Below are positions 51,703 to 61,672 of a DNA stretch of 64,000 nucleotides, piece after piece. Numbering within the stretch: the stretch's first letter is position 1; each line of letters opens with the position of its first letter. This DNA is from Bradyrhizobium sp. NP1 (GTDB lineage: Bacteria > Pseudomonadota > Alphaproteobacteria > Rhizobiales > Xanthobacteraceae). The DNA is taken from positions 3,450,001-3,514,000 of the forward strand of contig NZ_CP127385.1 in the NCBI RefSeq assembly GCF_030378205.1, written 5' to 3'. A model generated the notes under the pieces. It was not told the origin of the DNA, searched no databases, and worked only from the letters and a program-made list of their open reading frames with translations. The position numbers and the translations under genes were made by a program.

Positions 51703-53853
51703 GTGAGGTACTTGGTGAAGAGGAAACGTCCTGAAGTCGCCGCGACAAGCGGCGGCGAAGCAATGCTGTTCGAGCAGGCCTTGGTCTTGCACCGGGCGGG
51801 CAATCTGCTGCCGGCAGAACGGGCCTACCGTGACGTGCTGATGCTCAATCCGCGCCACGCCGGGGCACTGAGCCATCTGGGGGTGCTGGCCCATCAGGTT
51901 GGCCGCGTCCGCGACGCTGTCGCGTTGCTGCGGCAGGCGCTCGACGTGACACGCCGCGATCCGCAAATCCATTTCAACCTGGCGCTGGTGCTGTCGAGTT
52001 TCGGACAGGACGACGAGGCGATCGCTCACAATCTCAAGGCCCTGAAGATCAAGCCCGACTATGCCGACGCCCATACCAACATGGGCGCACTCCTGCTCCG
52101 CAAGGGGCAGACGGAGGAGGCGATCAGGCATTTCAATCGTGCGCTGCTGTTTGCTCCATCAGGCGCCGCGCGCGAGAACCTCGTCAAGGCGTTGTTTGCG
52201 GCCGGAAGAAATGGCGAGGCGCTCGGTTTGGTGCTTGACGCGCTGTCAAAGGGGGATAGCGAGGAACTGCGAAAGCTTTTCACCGTCATCGTGCGATCGA
52301 TCGCGGCGGCCGGTGTTCCTGACCTGCCGCGTTTCGAGCATTTTTTGATCCGCGCCATGCAGGAGGCGTGGTGCCGGCCGCGCTATCTTGCGGGCACCGC
52401 GGCTGCCTTGCTGCTCAGGACGCCATCCATCACGGCACTGCTTCACGACATCGACCAGTCGGGCGCGGAGGGGCCATCGGCATTTCGGAAGATCGACGGC
52501 GACAGACTTGCGGCGCTTGATGACCACAGGCTGCTTCACGTCCTGCTGGTGGAGACGCCGAATGCGTCACTGCCGCTGGAACGCGTGCTGACGGCCGTGC
52601 GGCGGACGCTCCTCGAAAGTTTGGCAGGCGATTTGACGCGAGCTGAAGACAGCGGCTTCCTTGCCCTGCGCGCGGCGCTGGCGCGTCAGTGCTTCCTCAA
52701 TGAATACGTCTTCGCCATCGAGCAGGAGGAAAACGCGCAGGCCTGTCGTCTCCGCGAGGCGGTTGCGGAAGCGTTGGCTGCGGAGCAGCCGGTATCGCCG
52801 CAGACGCTTGCAACGCTTGCAAGCTATTTTCCGCTGCACTCGATTCCCGGTGCCGAGCGACTGGCGCTGAGCACGTGGCCCGAGCCCGTCCGGCAACTGG
52901 TGGAGCAGCAGGTCATCGAGGTCGAGAACGAGCGGAAGGGCAGGGAGAGCATCGTCCGGCTCACACCGATCACGGATGCGACGTCGCAGCTTGTCCGCGA
53001 GCAATACGAGCAAAATCCCTATCCGAGATGGGCGAAGACGATCACCAACACCAATCCCGTCTCGGTCGATCAATACATTCGGACGCGGTTTCCCGGCGTT
53101 CGCTATCAGAACATCGACCGTGGCGATGTCGATTTTCTGATCGCAGGATGTGGAACGGGTATCCAGGCCGTCGAGCGCGCGCGGCAATTCAGGCTTCGAA
53201 CGATCCTCGCGATCGATCTCAGCCTGAGCAGCCTGAGCTACGCGGCGCGGAAGGCGCATGAAGCGGGGATAACGAGTCTGGCGTTCGCTCAGGCTGATAT
53301 CCTGAATGCGCAGGCGATCAATCGCCGGTTCAGCGTGATCGACTCGGCTGGCGTGCTGCACCATCTTCGTGATCCGCTCGATGGCTGGCGCAAGCTGATC
53401 GATCTGCTGGAGCCGAATGGCCTGATGCATATCGGGCTCTACAGCGCAAAGGCGCGCGCAGCGATCCGCGCGGCGAGGGAGATGATCACGGATGCTGATG
53501 TCGGTGATTCCGAACCAGCCATCCGCTCCTTCCGACAGCAACTCGCGGGATTGCAGCCGGGCAGCCCGCTTGCCGATATCGCCGGCTTTCCCGACTTCTA
53601 CACGTTAAGCGAATGCCGCGATCTGCTGTTTCACGTGCAGGAACATCAGTTCGAGATTCCGGAGATCGCTTCTTTTCTGGCCGCACACCGGCTGAACTTT
53701 CTCGGTTTCGAAACCTCATCGATCGACGCCTACCGGCAGCGGTTCCCGGAAGACGGATCTGCCGCCGACCTCGAACGCTGGCACATTTTCGAAACAGAAC
53801 GTCCGGCGACGTTCAGGGGGATGTACCAGTTCTGGGTTCAGAAACAGGGCTAA
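51703..53853 (+). CDS. TPR protein fused to class I SAM-dependent methyltransferase
   Basis: A 716-residue protein. Residues from about 20 to 170 hold TPR units (AGNLLPAERAYRDVLMLNPR, VRDAVALLRQALDVTRRDPQ, DEAIAHNLKALKIKPDYADA, TEEAIRHFNRALLFAPSG). A helical middle part leads to ENPYPRW-like EQYEQNPYPRWAKTITNTNP. The class I methyltransferase domain follows with VDFLIAGCGTGIQAVERARQ (SAM motif I), LAIDLSLSSLSYAARKAHEA and DSAGVLHHLRDPLDGWRKLI. TPR-methyltransferase fusions of this form act on sugars or unknown targets in other bacteria. GTG start at 51703; GTG at 51715 is possible. Confidence 0.9.
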   Translation: MRYLVKRKRPEVAATSGGEAMLFEQALVLHRAGNLLPAERAYRDVLMLNPRHAGALSHLGVLAHQVGRVRDAVALLRQALDVTRRDPQIHFNLALVLSSFGQDDEAIAHNLKALKIKPDYADAHTNMGALLLRKGQTEEAIRHFNRALLFAPSGAARENLVKALFAAGRNGEALGLVLDALSKGDSEELRKLFTVIVRSIAAAGVPDLPRFEHFLIRAMQEAWCRPRYLAGTAAALLLRTPSITALLHDIDQSGAEGPSAFRKIDGDRLAALDDHRLLHVLLVETPNASLPLERVLTAVRRTLLESLAGDLTRAEDSGFLALRAALARQCFLNEYVFAIEQEENAQACRLREAVAEALAAEQPVSPQTLATLASYFPLHSIPGAERLALSTWPEPVRQLVEQQVIEVENERKGRESIVRLTPITDATSQLVREQYEQNPYPRWAKTITNTNPVSVDQYIRTRFPGVRYQNIDRGDVDFLIAGCGTGIQAVERARQFRLRTILAIDLSLSSLSYAARKAHEAGITSLAFAQADILNAQAINRRFSVIDSAGVLHHLRDPLDGWRKLIDLLEPNGLMHIGLYSAKARAAIRAAREMITDADVGDSEPAIRSFRQQLAGLQPGSPLADIAGFPDFYTLSECRDLLFHVQEHQFEIPEIASFLAAHRLNFLGFETSSIDAYRQRFPEDGSAADLERWHIFETERPATFRGMYQFWVQKQG

Positions 53854-54423
53854 GCACCTGTGCCCTGTCATGTCGCGCCTCTCCTTTATATTAGGACGCG
53901 ACTCGAAGGCGTGATCGGGCCAAGCAGGTGGTTTCGTAGCGCTTCCAGGCCCTTTCGCGAGCTGGCCTTCGCTGCCCCGAGAATCACGCTGACGATCACG
54001 CGATTCGAAGCGGCTCCGCGCCGCTCGCGTTCGGAGTCGCATTCGCCGCTTCAGCGCCACGATCTCGTGGGCAAAACATGGCTTCTAGAAATCAATTATA
54101 GAACAATGGGTTAGATGAGCGGCGACTTCACGACTGCGTGTTATTTGTGCAACACCCTTTTAAAAACGGTCGGAACAGGTCCGTTTGGCTCGGTTCCTTT
54201 ATTGCCTGTGCATTGCCCTTCGGTAATTCTGACCCTGCGACGGAGGGGGGCATCCCGAGGTCGTCCCGTATTAGGTGGTTCGCTTAAGTCCCTCGCGTTC
54301 TCGCGGGTGTGTCCGAAGGCGCGAAGCGGCTAAGCGGTGGGATTAGGGACTAGGGAACCAACCTTCGGGTGTCTTCACCCAGCGGATGAGATCCTTCCCT
54401 TAGAGCAACTTGGAGGTTTAGCA
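53854..54423. promoter_or_regulatory. long upstream region and leader of the porin gene
   Basis: About 570 bases without a protein gene. An AT-rich core near 54082-54115 (CTAGAAATCAATTATAGAAC) is a candidate promoter. Downstream is a leader of about 300 bases with short hairpins, for example GGGTGTCTTCACCC near 54368-54381, and a Shine-Dalgarno TTGGAGG at about 54410-54416. Such long leaders are common for major outer membrane proteins. No RNA family was recognised. Confidence 0.5.
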
Positions 54424-56106
54424 ATGAAGATGGTTAAGAGCCTACTCCTCGGCTCAGCGGCGGGACTCCTCGCCATGAGCGGAGCACAGGCAGCCGATCT
54501 TCCCGTGAAGGCCAAAGCGGTCGAATACGTGAGGATCTGTTCGCTGTACGGTGCCGGTTTCTTCTACATTCCGGGCACTGATACCTGCATCAAGCTGGGT
54601 GGTTATCTGCGCGCTGACTTGACGATCAACGGCGCGATCTATGACGGCCCGTTCTGGAACGGCGAAGGCGCGATCCGCGACCGTTACGCCAACTTCTACA
54701 ACGACCGTTCGCGCTTGGCGCTGACGATCGACACGCGCACCGCGACCGAGTACGGCGTGGTTCGCACCTTCGGTCAGGCTGACTTCCAGTTCTCGACCTT
54801 CGGCGCGACCAGCAGCATCGGCACCGCGGCCGCCGTGTTCCCGTCGGCGTCTGTCGGCCAGGTGAACAACGACACCGCCGGTAACGGCTACACCGCGGTG
54901 GAAATGGTGTTCATCCAGTTCGCCGGCTTCACCTTCGGTAAGTCCGCTTCGGCGTTCTCCACGCCGTGGCATGGCTATCCGGGCAACAACTCGTCGTTCC
55001 TGATCGGCGGCTTCGACACGGTCACCGGCATCAACAACGTCCAGTACACCTGGCAGTTCGGCAACGGCGTGTCGGCGACCTTGGGTGTTGACGACTCCAG
55101 CGCCAACGCCTTCAACCGCACGCAGATCCTCAATACCGTGGGTGGTGCGGCCGGTGGTTCGATCGGCGCCACTGGCGCGGCCACGGCTTTCGTCACCGGT
55201 GTCGGCACCGCTTACGGCGGCACCTCCGCCCCTGACATCGTCGGCAACGTTCGCGTCGATCAGGCCTGGGGTCTGTTCCAGATTTCGGGCGCCCTGCATG
55301 ACAACCATGCGGGCTACTTCCAGAATACAAACGGGCCGTCCACTGCCTTGGGTGGCGCGAGCCAGGTCGGTGCAATAGCTAACGGTCACCCCGACGACAA
55401 GTGGGGCGGTGCGGTGTCGGCTGCGTTGCAGATCAAGAACATCCCGACCGGTCCCGGCGACGATATCAAGATGGATGCGACCTGGTCGCTCGGTGCGTCG
55501 AAATACGTGCTGGCGACGAGCTCGCCGACTCCTTCGGCCTTCGACATCCTCAACAGCAACAAGCTCGCGATGGGCGTCACGACCGACTCGATCTACTCGG
55601 GCCAGAGCGGTATTAACGGCACCGTCTTCAACGGGAACAACTTGACCCAGCAGCAGCTGACCCGCGGTTGGGGCTTCCGTGGTGCGTTCAACCACAACTG
55701 GGATCCCTACTGGTCGACCAGCTTGTTCGGCGGCATCGCCGGCCTGAGCTACAACTCGACGGCGAAGACGCTGTATTGCAACGCCTACTCCTCGACTGCG
55801 GGCATTGCGATTGGTGGCACCAACAACGTCACCACGGGTGCTGCGGCTAACCCTGCCGGGTTCCTGGCGGGTTCGACCTGCGATCCGGGCTTCACCATCG
55901 GAATGGTCGGCCTCGTGACCCGCTGGACCCCGGTCAAGAACCTGACGTTCAGCGCCGAAGTGCTGTACGCCAATCTGCACACCAACATGAAGGGTGCTGC
56001 TAACTTCCCAACGCCGTCAACGGCTCTGCCGCTGCCGGCCGGGGTCTACACCTTCGGCGACAACGGGACGACGTCGCTCAACCTTCGCGTTCAGCGCAAC
56101 TTCTGA
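54424..56106 (+). CDS. outer membrane porin (porin_2 / Omp2b type)
   Basis: A 560-residue outer membrane beta-barrel. The signal peptide is MKMVKSLLLGSAAGLLAMSG with AQAA cleavage. The mature start ADLPVKAKAVEYVRICSLYG, with GAGFFYIPGTDTCIKLGGYL, is the diagnostic porin_2 opening of rhizobial and Brucella porins, including the two cysteines. The barrel strands alternate short aromatic segments. The end NLRVQRNF finishes in Phe, as needed for outer membrane insertion. Codon usage and strong terminator suggest high expression. The leader is long and a terminator follows immediately. Confidence 0.95.
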   Translation: MKMVKSLLLGSAAGLLAMSGAQAADLPVKAKAVEYVRICSLYGAGFFYIPGTDTCIKLGGYLRADLTINGAIYDGPFWNGEGAIRDRYANFYNDRSRLALTIDTRTATEYGVVRTFGQADFQFSTFGATSSIGTAAAVFPSASVGQVNNDTAGNGYTAVEMVFIQFAGFTFGKSASAFSTPWHGYPGNNSSFLIGGFDTVTGINNVQYTWQFGNGVSATLGVDDSSANAFNRTQILNTVGGAAGGSIGATGAATAFVTGVGTAYGGTSAPDIVGNVRVDQAWGLFQISGALHDNHAGYFQNTNGPSTALGGASQVGAIANGHPDDKWGGAVSAALQIKNIPTGPGDDIKMDATWSLGASKYVLATSSPTPSAFDILNSNKLAMGVTTDSIYSGQSGINGTVFNGNNLTQQQLTRGWGFRGAFNHNWDPYWSTSLFGGIAGLSYNSTAKTLYCNAYSSTAGIAIGGTNNVTTGAAANPAGFLAGSTCDPGFTIGMVGLVTRWTPVKNLTFSAEVLYANLHTNMKGAANFPTPSTALPLPAGVYTFGDNGTTSLNLRVQRNF

Positions 56107-56136
56107 TCCTGGTCGTCTAACGACGCTCTAGGGGAA

Positions 56137-56166
56137 ACCCCGGCGGGAAACCGCCGGGGTTTTTCT
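56137..56166 (+). terminator. strong rho-independent terminator of the porin gene
   Basis: ACCCCGGCGG (56137-56146) pairs perfectly with CCGCCGGGGT (56151-56160) around GAAA, and is followed by TTTTCTTT. This is a classical tetraloop terminator about 30 bases after the porin stop. Confidence 0.95.
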
Positions 56167-56248
56167 TTGCCGGTGAGGGATGCGAAATGCCGGTGGCCCG
56201 CGTGGCGCACGTCGATTAACAAGAGCAAGCCGATGCAAGGAGGGCTGA

Positions 56249-56689
56249 ATGACCCGGTTCGGATACATGCTGATGCTCTGCTCGATCGTGGCGACGACCG
56301 GCGGGGTCGCCGCCGATCAGCTCATCGAACCCGGGCAGTGGAAGGTCACCTCCAGCACCGTGGTCAACGGCGCCGCCACACCGCCGCAGGTGAAGGCGCG
56401 CTGCCTCTCCCCGGAGCAGGCCGAAGATGTCGCCAGGACCTTTGGGCCCCAGTCGGGCACCATCAACTCCACCTGCGAACCGGCGCAGTATGAAACGAAT
56501 GGACGAACGCTGAGGTGGCGCCTCCAGTGCAGGGGGCAACTTGATATGGACGTCGGTGGCGATTTCAACTTCGACAGTCCGCAGCACTACACGGCGACCA
56601 TCACCTCCAGGGGCCGGATGGCTGGCGCGCTGGTCAGCGACCTCAAGACCGAGCTGGAAGCCGACCGCATCGGCGAATGCACTCAGTAG
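56249..56689 (+). CDS. DUF3617 domain exported protein
   Basis: A 146-residue protein with a signal peptide (MTRFGYMLMLCSIVATTGGV then AA) and the DUF3617 opening IEPGQWKVTSSTVVNGAATP. Typical family points are RCLSPEQAEDVARTF and the cysteine CEPAQYETNGRTLRWRLQC, followed by a beta strand set ending with GRMAGALVSDLKTELEADRI. The four cysteines fit two disulfides. Exported, periplasmic. The gene is preceded by AAGGAGGGCTGA. Function unknown. Confidence 0.9.
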   Translation: MTRFGYMLMLCSIVATTGGVAADQLIEPGQWKVTSSTVVNGAATPPQVKARCLSPEQAEDVARTFGPQSGTINSTCEPAQYETNGRTLRWRLQCRGQLDMDVGGDFNFDSPQHYTATITSRGRMAGALVSDLKTELEADRIGECTQ

Positions 56690-56806
56690 GTAGCTGATCG
56701 GAAACGGCCGCGCTTCGGTCCGTGCCCGGAGCAGGCGCTTGCACTGCGATCGCGCCGGAAGGCAACACGCCGGCAGCCGCGCCGCGATCATGCCAGAGGA
56801 TGCCGC

Positions 56807-59026
56807 CTATTCCAGGCTTGCCCCACGACGAAGGTCCGCCTCGATCTGCAGCCGCGTGCCGCCGCCGAATCGCGCGCGGTAGACCTGCAGGTTCTCCATG
56901 ATCCGCTGCACGTAGTTGCGGGTCTCCGAGAAGGGGATGAGCTCCACCCAGTCGACGGTGTCGACCTTCGGATCGCGCGGATCGCCATAGCGCTCCACCC
57001 ACTTTTTCACGCTGCCGCGGCCTGCATTGTAGGCGGCGAACGTCATGACATAGGACCCGCGGTAATCCTCCAGCAGACCGCCGAGCTCGGCGGCGCCGAG
57101 GGCGGCGTTATAGACCGGGTCCGTCTTCATGCGGGCGAGATCGAAGGCGACGCCCGCCCGCTTGCAGACATAGCGGCCGGCTTCCGGCGTGACCTGCATC
57201 AGCCCATAGGCCTGCGCCGGCGACACCACGGCCGGGTTGAAGGCGCTCTCCTGCCTGGCGATGGCATAGACGACGCTTTGCTCGACCTCCGGACCGATCG
57301 ACCTGAAGGAGGGAATGCCGGTCGCCGGATAGGCGTAGAAATCGAACGGCAGTCCGCGGTTCAGCGCCGCCTTGCCGAGCAGCAGCATGCCGCGGGCGTC
57401 GCCGTGGCGGGAAGTCAACTCGCCGAGCCCCACCAGGGCGTCCGGATCGCCGTTTTCGCCCATGTCGGCGAGCATGGGAATCGCGAGCTCGCCTTCATCC
57501 AGCTCGTAGAGCAGCTGCGCGGCCCGCACGATCTCAAGCCTTTCGACGCCGCGCGAGCGGGCGGCCGGCGTGCCGTTGAGCGCAAGCTGGGGCAGGCCGA
57601 GCTTTGCGCGCGCCAACTGGCCATAATAGCTGGTCGACTGTTCCGCCGCGGCCGTATACGCGGCACGGGCCTCCTGGGCGCGGCCCGCGGCTTCCGCGGC
57701 GCGGCCCTGCCAGTAGCCTGCGCGCGCCAGCGCGGTCGGATTGACGCTGCCGACGCCGATTCGCGCGAAATGCTGCGAGGCCACCGCCGGGTCGTTGAGG
57801 AAACGAAGTGCGATCCAGCCGGCGGTGAATTCCTGCTCGGTCTTGTAGATATCCCGGTTGGGCAGCGCCGCATCGCGCGCGATCAGGTAGGCGGTGCGAG
57901 GCTCGCCGACGTCGATCATCTTGCGCGCCAGCAGACGGCGCTCGATCCACCATTCATCGACGTTGTGAAGGCGGGCCGGATCCTTCGGCGCGCTCAACAT
58001 GAGCTGTCCGGCCTCGGCGAATTTTTCCTCACGCCGCAGCAATTGGATCCTGCTGAAGAGGTAGCCGGTATCGCCATGCAGTTCGCGCGGGACCGCTTCC
58101 AGTAGCGCCCTCGTGTTCGCCGCCTTCTTCACGGCGGCAAGGCGCGCCTTCGCGAGCGCAACATAGCCCGCGCCGAGACGTTTTGCCGCGCGCATGGCGG
58201 CTGCTTCGTTCTCGGTGGTGTACAGCAGCGTGTCCATCCGCGCCTTGTGGTCGCCTGGCGTCACCAGCGCGCCGAACAGATCGAGTGCCGCGTTCTCGGT
58301 GTCCTCCGACATCGGATCGCTGCGCCAGGCTTCACGCACCAGCCTCTCGGCGTTGGCCTTGTCGCCGCGCGCCAGCATGGCGCGCGCAAGCACGAAGCGA
58401 CCCTTCGCCGACAGCGGCGACTCGTTCTCGAACCAGGACCAGACGACGGCGTCTTCGCGCTTGTCGTCCCATAGCGCCGCCTCGAGCCGCTTGCGCAGGA
58501 AGGTCTGCGACGGCCAGCTCGGATTGGCGGCGAGGAAGGCGCGGTAACGCTCGACGCTGGCATTGTTGTTGTCGCTGCGCAGGATGATCCATTCCGCCAG
58601 CTTTTTTGCCACCGGGTCGGAAATCGCGGCTTCGAGCTGGGTGGCGTCGTCAGGCTTGCGGTTGCGCACGAGCTCGATGACGTTCTCGAGGGCGTCGGTA
58701 TCGGCTTTCGATGTCGATGAGGTCGCAGCGATCGCGGCCGGCACGGTCGGTTTGCGCGCCGGCAACGCGGCACGTTGACGGAGGGAAGGGGCGGTTGCCG
58801 CCCCCGCAGCCGGCGGCACCGCGGACGTCTGCCTCGCCGGCTCCTTCGGCGTAGCAGTCGCGACATTCGTCTTCGGAACGACATTGCGCGCGATCGGCCG
58901 CGGCTTGGGCAAGGGAACCTTCGCCGCCCATGCGTCGGCCGCCAGGCATGTCACGTCGAGCGCCAGCATCAGGCTGGTTGCCATCGCCGTCGATCGCAAA
59001 GCGGCTACGCGGATGAAGGGATTCAC
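56807..59026 (-). CDS. slt: soluble lytic murein transglycosylase (SLT70-type)
   Basis: A 739-residue exported enzyme that cleaves peptidoglycan glycan strands. After the signal peptide (region SLMLALDVTCLAADAWAAKV) come a Pro/Ala-rich low-complexity linker, a long superhelical domain of alpha-helical pairs, and the C-terminal SLT domain. The catalytic block is VYAIARQESAFNPAVVSPAQ (catalytic Glu in QES) with AYGLMQVTPEAGRYVCKRAG, and then YNAALGAAELGGLLEDYRGS, and MTFAAYNAGRGSVKKWVERY. It is divergent from dapA, with about 200 bases between. Function as cell wall recycling or secretion support is family knowledge. Confidence 0.95.
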   Translation of the reverse strand: MNPFIRVAALRSTAMATSLMLALDVTCLAADAWAAKVPLPKPRPIARNVVPKTNVATATPKEPARQTSAVPPAAGAATAPSLRQRAALPARKPTVPAAIAATSSTSKADTDALENVIELVRNRKPDDATQLEAAISDPVAKKLAEWIILRSDNNNASVERYRAFLAANPSWPSQTFLRKRLEAALWDDKREDAVVWSWFENESPLSAKGRFVLARAMLARGDKANAERLVREAWRSDPMSEDTENAALDLFGALVTPGDHKARMDTLLYTTENEAAAMRAAKRLGAGYVALAKARLAAVKKAANTRALLEAVPRELHGDTGYLFSRIQLLRREEKFAEAGQLMLSAPKDPARLHNVDEWWIERRLLARKMIDVGEPRTAYLIARDAALPNRDIYKTEQEFTAGWIALRFLNDPAVASQHFARIGVGSVNPTALARAGYWQGRAAEAAGRAQEARAAYTAAAEQSTSYYGQLARAKLGLPQLALNGTPAARSRGVERLEIVRAAQLLYELDEGELAIPMLADMGENGDPDALVGLGELTSRHGDARGMLLLGKAALNRGLPFDFYAYPATGIPSFRSIGPEVEQSVVYAIARQESAFNPAVVSPAQAYGLMQVTPEAGRYVCKRAGVAFDLARMKTDPVYNAALGAAELGGLLEDYRGSYVMTFAAYNAGRGSVKKWVERYGDPRDPKVDTVDWVELIPFSETRNYVQRIMENLQVYRARFGGGTRLQIEADLRRGASLE

Positions 59027-59246
59027 TGCGCTCCCCGACGGCGAATCATTCGGTCGCCAAACTACTACTGGATTGAATATGTGGACAAAATGCTAATCAC
59101 GCGGCGGTGCGGGGCTGTCTGCACCAACACAGCGGCAAAATCGCGGCCCCGGGCTGGGCTGCGGCCTTTCGTCGGGCGACCAGACCCGATATGAATGGTC
59201 TTTCGCGCGAAAGCCGTGCCGCAAGCCACGCGTTTGGAGAAAGTCC

Positions 59247-60137
59247 ATGGCAGCCAAGACCAAGTTCCGGGGGTCCTTTACCGCCCTGGTGACGCCCTTC
59301 AAGAACGGTTCGGTGGATGAGGGCACCTTCCGTTCGCTGGTGAATTGGCAGATCACCGAAGGCACCCACGGCCTCGTGCCGGTCGGCACAACCGGCGAAA
59401 GCCCGACGCTGAGCCATGACGAGCACAAGAGGGTGGTCGAGTGGTGCATCGCGGAGGCAAAGGGCCGCGTTCCCGTGATCGCCGGCGCCGGTTCCAATTC
59501 GACCAAGGAAGCGATCGAGCTTGCCGAGCACGCGGAAGAGGCCGGCGCCGACGCCGTGCTGGTGGTGACGCCCTACTACAACAAGCCGACCCAGGAAGGG
59601 CTGTACCAGCACTTCAAGGCGATCAATGACGCGATTGGAATTCCGATCATCATCTACAACATCCCGCCGCGCTCGGTGATCGACATGTCGGTCGACACGA
59701 TGAAGCGGTTGTTCGAATTGAAGAACGTCGCGGGCGTGAAGGATGCCACCGCGAGCATGGTGCGGGTCTCGCAGCAGCGCGCGGCGATGGGCGAGGACTT
59801 CAATCAGCTTTCCGGCGAAGACGCCACGGTGATCGGCTACATGGCCCATGGCGGCCATGGCTGCATCTCCGTGACCGCGAACGTCGCGCCGCGCCTGTGC
59901 TCCGAGTTCCATGTCGCCTGGCAAAAGGGCGATCATGCGACGGCGCTGAAGCTGCACGACAAGCTGATGCCGCTGCACACCAACCTGTTCATGGAGTCGA
60001 GCCCCGCGCCGGTAAAATACGCGCTGTCGCTGCTCGGCAAGATCGAGGAGAGGCTGCGCCTGCCGATGGTGCCGGTGTCGGAGCCGACGCGCGTCGCGGT
60101 GCGCAATGCCATGGTCCATGCCGGCCTGATCAATTAA
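59247..60137 (+). CDS. dapA: 4-hydroxy-tetrahydrodipicolinate synthase
   Basis: A 296-residue TIM-barrel aldolase for the first committed step of lysine and meso-diaminopimelate synthesis. The Schiff base lysine is K165 in GVKDATAS, the hydroxyl relay includes Y137 (IIIYNIPPR) and T48/T49 ([11 protein letters not shown]). Length and start are standard. The ATG at 59247 follows GGAGAAAGTCC. The genes mscL, smpB and the peroxiredoxin follow closely, so they are probably one operon. Confidence 0.97.
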   Translation: MAAKTKFRGSFTALVTPFKNGSVDEGTFRSLVNWQITEGTHGLVPVGTTGESPTLSHDEHKRVVEWCIAEAKGRVPVIAGAGSNSTKEAIELAEHAEEAGADAVLVVTPYYNKPTQEGLYQHFKAINDAIGIPIIIYNIPPRSVIDMSVDTMKRLFELKNVAGVKDATASMVRVSQQRAAMGEDFNQLSGEDATVIGYMAHGGHGCISVTANVAPRLCSEFHVAWQKGDHATALKLHDKLMPLHTNLFMESSPAPVKYALSLLGKIEERLRLPMVPVSEPTRVAVRNAMVHAGLIN

Positions 60138-60181
60138 GAGGCGGCTGCGCAATCTTCGTTTGCCGGACGGAGCGAGGGGAC

Positions 60182-60598
60182 ATGCTGAAGGAATTTCGCG
60201 AATTCGCCATGAAAGGCAATGTCGTCGACCTCGCGGTCGGCGTCGTCATCGGCGTGGCCTTCGGCGCCATCGTGAATTCGCTGGTCGGCGACATCATCAT
60301 GCCGCTGATCGGCGCGGTCACCGGCGGGCTCGATTTCTCCAACTATTTCGTGCCGCTGGCCAAATCGGTCACAGCGACCAACCTGGCCGATGCGAAGAAG
60401 CAGGGCGCCGTGCTGGCCTATGGGAGCTTCATCACGCTGACCCTGAACTTCATCATCATTGCCTTCGTGCTCTTCATCGTCGTTCGTCTCATGAACCAGT
60501 TGAAGCGCAAGGAGGCGGCGGCGCCGGCCGCACCGGCAAAGCCGACGCGCGAGGAAGAACTCCTGACCGAGATCCGTGATCTCCTGAAGAAAAGCTAA
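60182..60598 (+). CDS. mscL: large-conductance mechanosensitive channel
   Basis: A 138-residue channel that opens under osmotic downshock. The sequence [40 protein letters not shown] and [16 protein letters not shown] shows the amphipathic N-terminal helix and TM1, followed by a periplasmic loop and TM2 ([20 protein letters not shown]), and a charged C-terminal helix. The Ala/Pro stretch [11 protein letters not shown] before the last helix is a typical linker. It lies 44 bases after dapA and one base before smpB. Confidence 0.97.
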   Translation: MLKEFREFAMKGNVVDLAVGVVIGVAFGAIVNSLVGDIIMPLIGAVTGGLDFSNYFVPLAKSVTATNLADAKKQGAVLAYGSFITLTLNFIIIAFVLFIVVRLMNQLKRKEAAAPAAPAKPTREEELLTEIRDLLKKS

Positions 60599-60599
60599 A

Positions 60600-61073
60600 G
60601 TGGCCACCAAGAACGAGCGCCCGATCAAGGTCGTCGCCGAAAACCGCAAAGCGCGCTTCAACTACGCGATCGAGGACACGGTCGAAGTAGGCATTGCGCT
60701 CACCGGCACCGAGGTGAAGTCGATCCGCAACGGCAAGACGACGATTGCGGAGTCCTACGCCGACTCCAAGAACGGCGAAATCTGGCTGATCAACGCCAAC
60801 ATCCCGGAATATCTGCAGGCGAACCGCTTCAACCACGAGCCGAAACGGCCCCGCAAGCTTTTGCTGCACCGCAAGGAGATCAACAAATTGATCGGCGCGG
60901 TCGACCGCGAGGGCATGACGCTGATCCCGCTCAAGCTTTATTTCAATGAGCGGGGCCGCGCCAAGCTGTTGCTCGCGGTGGCGAAGGGCAAGAAGCTGCA
61001 CGACAAGCGCGAGAGCGAGAAGAAGCGCGACTGGAGCCGGGAGAAGGGCCGCCTGCTGCGGGCGCGCGGATAG
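60600..61073 (+). CDS. smpB: SsrA-binding protein
   Basis: A 157-residue tmRNA partner for rescue of stalled ribosomes. Blocks are [40 protein letters not shown], and [20 protein letters not shown] with the standard order. The C-terminal tail is basic and ends [17 protein letters not shown], as in family members. It starts with GTG one base after the mscL stop codon, so translation is coupled. The tmRNA gene itself is not in the window. Confidence 0.97.
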   Translation: MATKNERPIKVVAENRKARFNYAIEDTVEVGIALTGTEVKSIRNGKTTIAESYADSKNGEIWLINANIPEYLQANRFNHEPKRPRKLLLHRKEINKLIGAVDREGMTLIPLKLYFNERGRAKLLLAVAKGKKLHDKRESEKKRDWSREKGRLLRARG

Positions 61074-61090
61074 GACAAGCCGAGGCGACG

Positions 61091-61672
61091 ATGAACCAGA
61101 GAAACCTGCTTGAAGTGGACTGGAGCAAGATCCCGGCACCCACCGATGATGGCGGTGCCGCACATCTCAAGGGCATGGCGGTTCCGCCGATCAGCCTGCT
61201 CGCGACCAACGACACGTCGGTCACGTTGTCGGCGCTGCCCGGGCGCACGGTCGTGTTCGGCTATCCCCGCACTGGCGAACCGGGCAAGATCGCGCTGGTC
61301 GACGACTGGGACATGATTCCAGGCGCGCGGGGCTGCACGCCGCAGACCTGCGCCTTCCGCGACCTGTTCGCCGAGTTGAAGGCCGCAGGCGCAGCCCAGG
61401 TCTTCGGCCTGTCGACGCAGAGCAACGACTATCAGGCCGAAATGGCGGCGCGGTTGCATCTGCCGTTTCCAGTGCTGTCGGACGAGAGACTGGAACTGAC
61501 CAGGGCGCTCAAGCTGCCGACCATGGAGGTCGCGGGGCTGACGCTGATCAAGCGGCTGGCGCTGATCATCGACAGCGGACGCATCACCCATGTGTTCTAC
61601 CCGGTGTTTCCGCCGGACCGGAACGCCGGCGACGTGCTGGAGTGGCTGCAGGAAAACCCCGTCAAAACCTAG
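61091..61672 (+). CDS. peroxiredoxin (AhpC/TSA, PrxQ-like)
   Basis: A 193-residue thioredoxin-fold peroxidase. The core is VVFGYPRTGEPGKIALVDDW then IPGARGCTPQTCAFRDLFAE. The peroxidatic and resolving cysteines are in CTPQTC, five residues apart as in bacterioferritin comigratory protein/PrxQ. A later LSTQSNDYQAEMAARLHLPF matches the family. It starts 17 bases after smpB on the same strand. Its TAG stop codon is created by the CTAG start of a repeat. Likely detoxifies hydroperoxides. Confidence 0.9.
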   Translation: MNQRNLLEVDWSKIPAPTDDGGAAHLKGMAVPPISLLATNDTSVTLSALPGRTVVFGYPRTGEPGKIALVDDWDMIPGARGCTPQTCAFRDLFAELKAAGAAQVFGLSTQSNDYQAEMAARLHLPFPVLSDERLELTRALKLPTMEVAGLTLIKRLALIIDSGRITHVFYPVFPPDRNAGDVLEWLQENPVKT

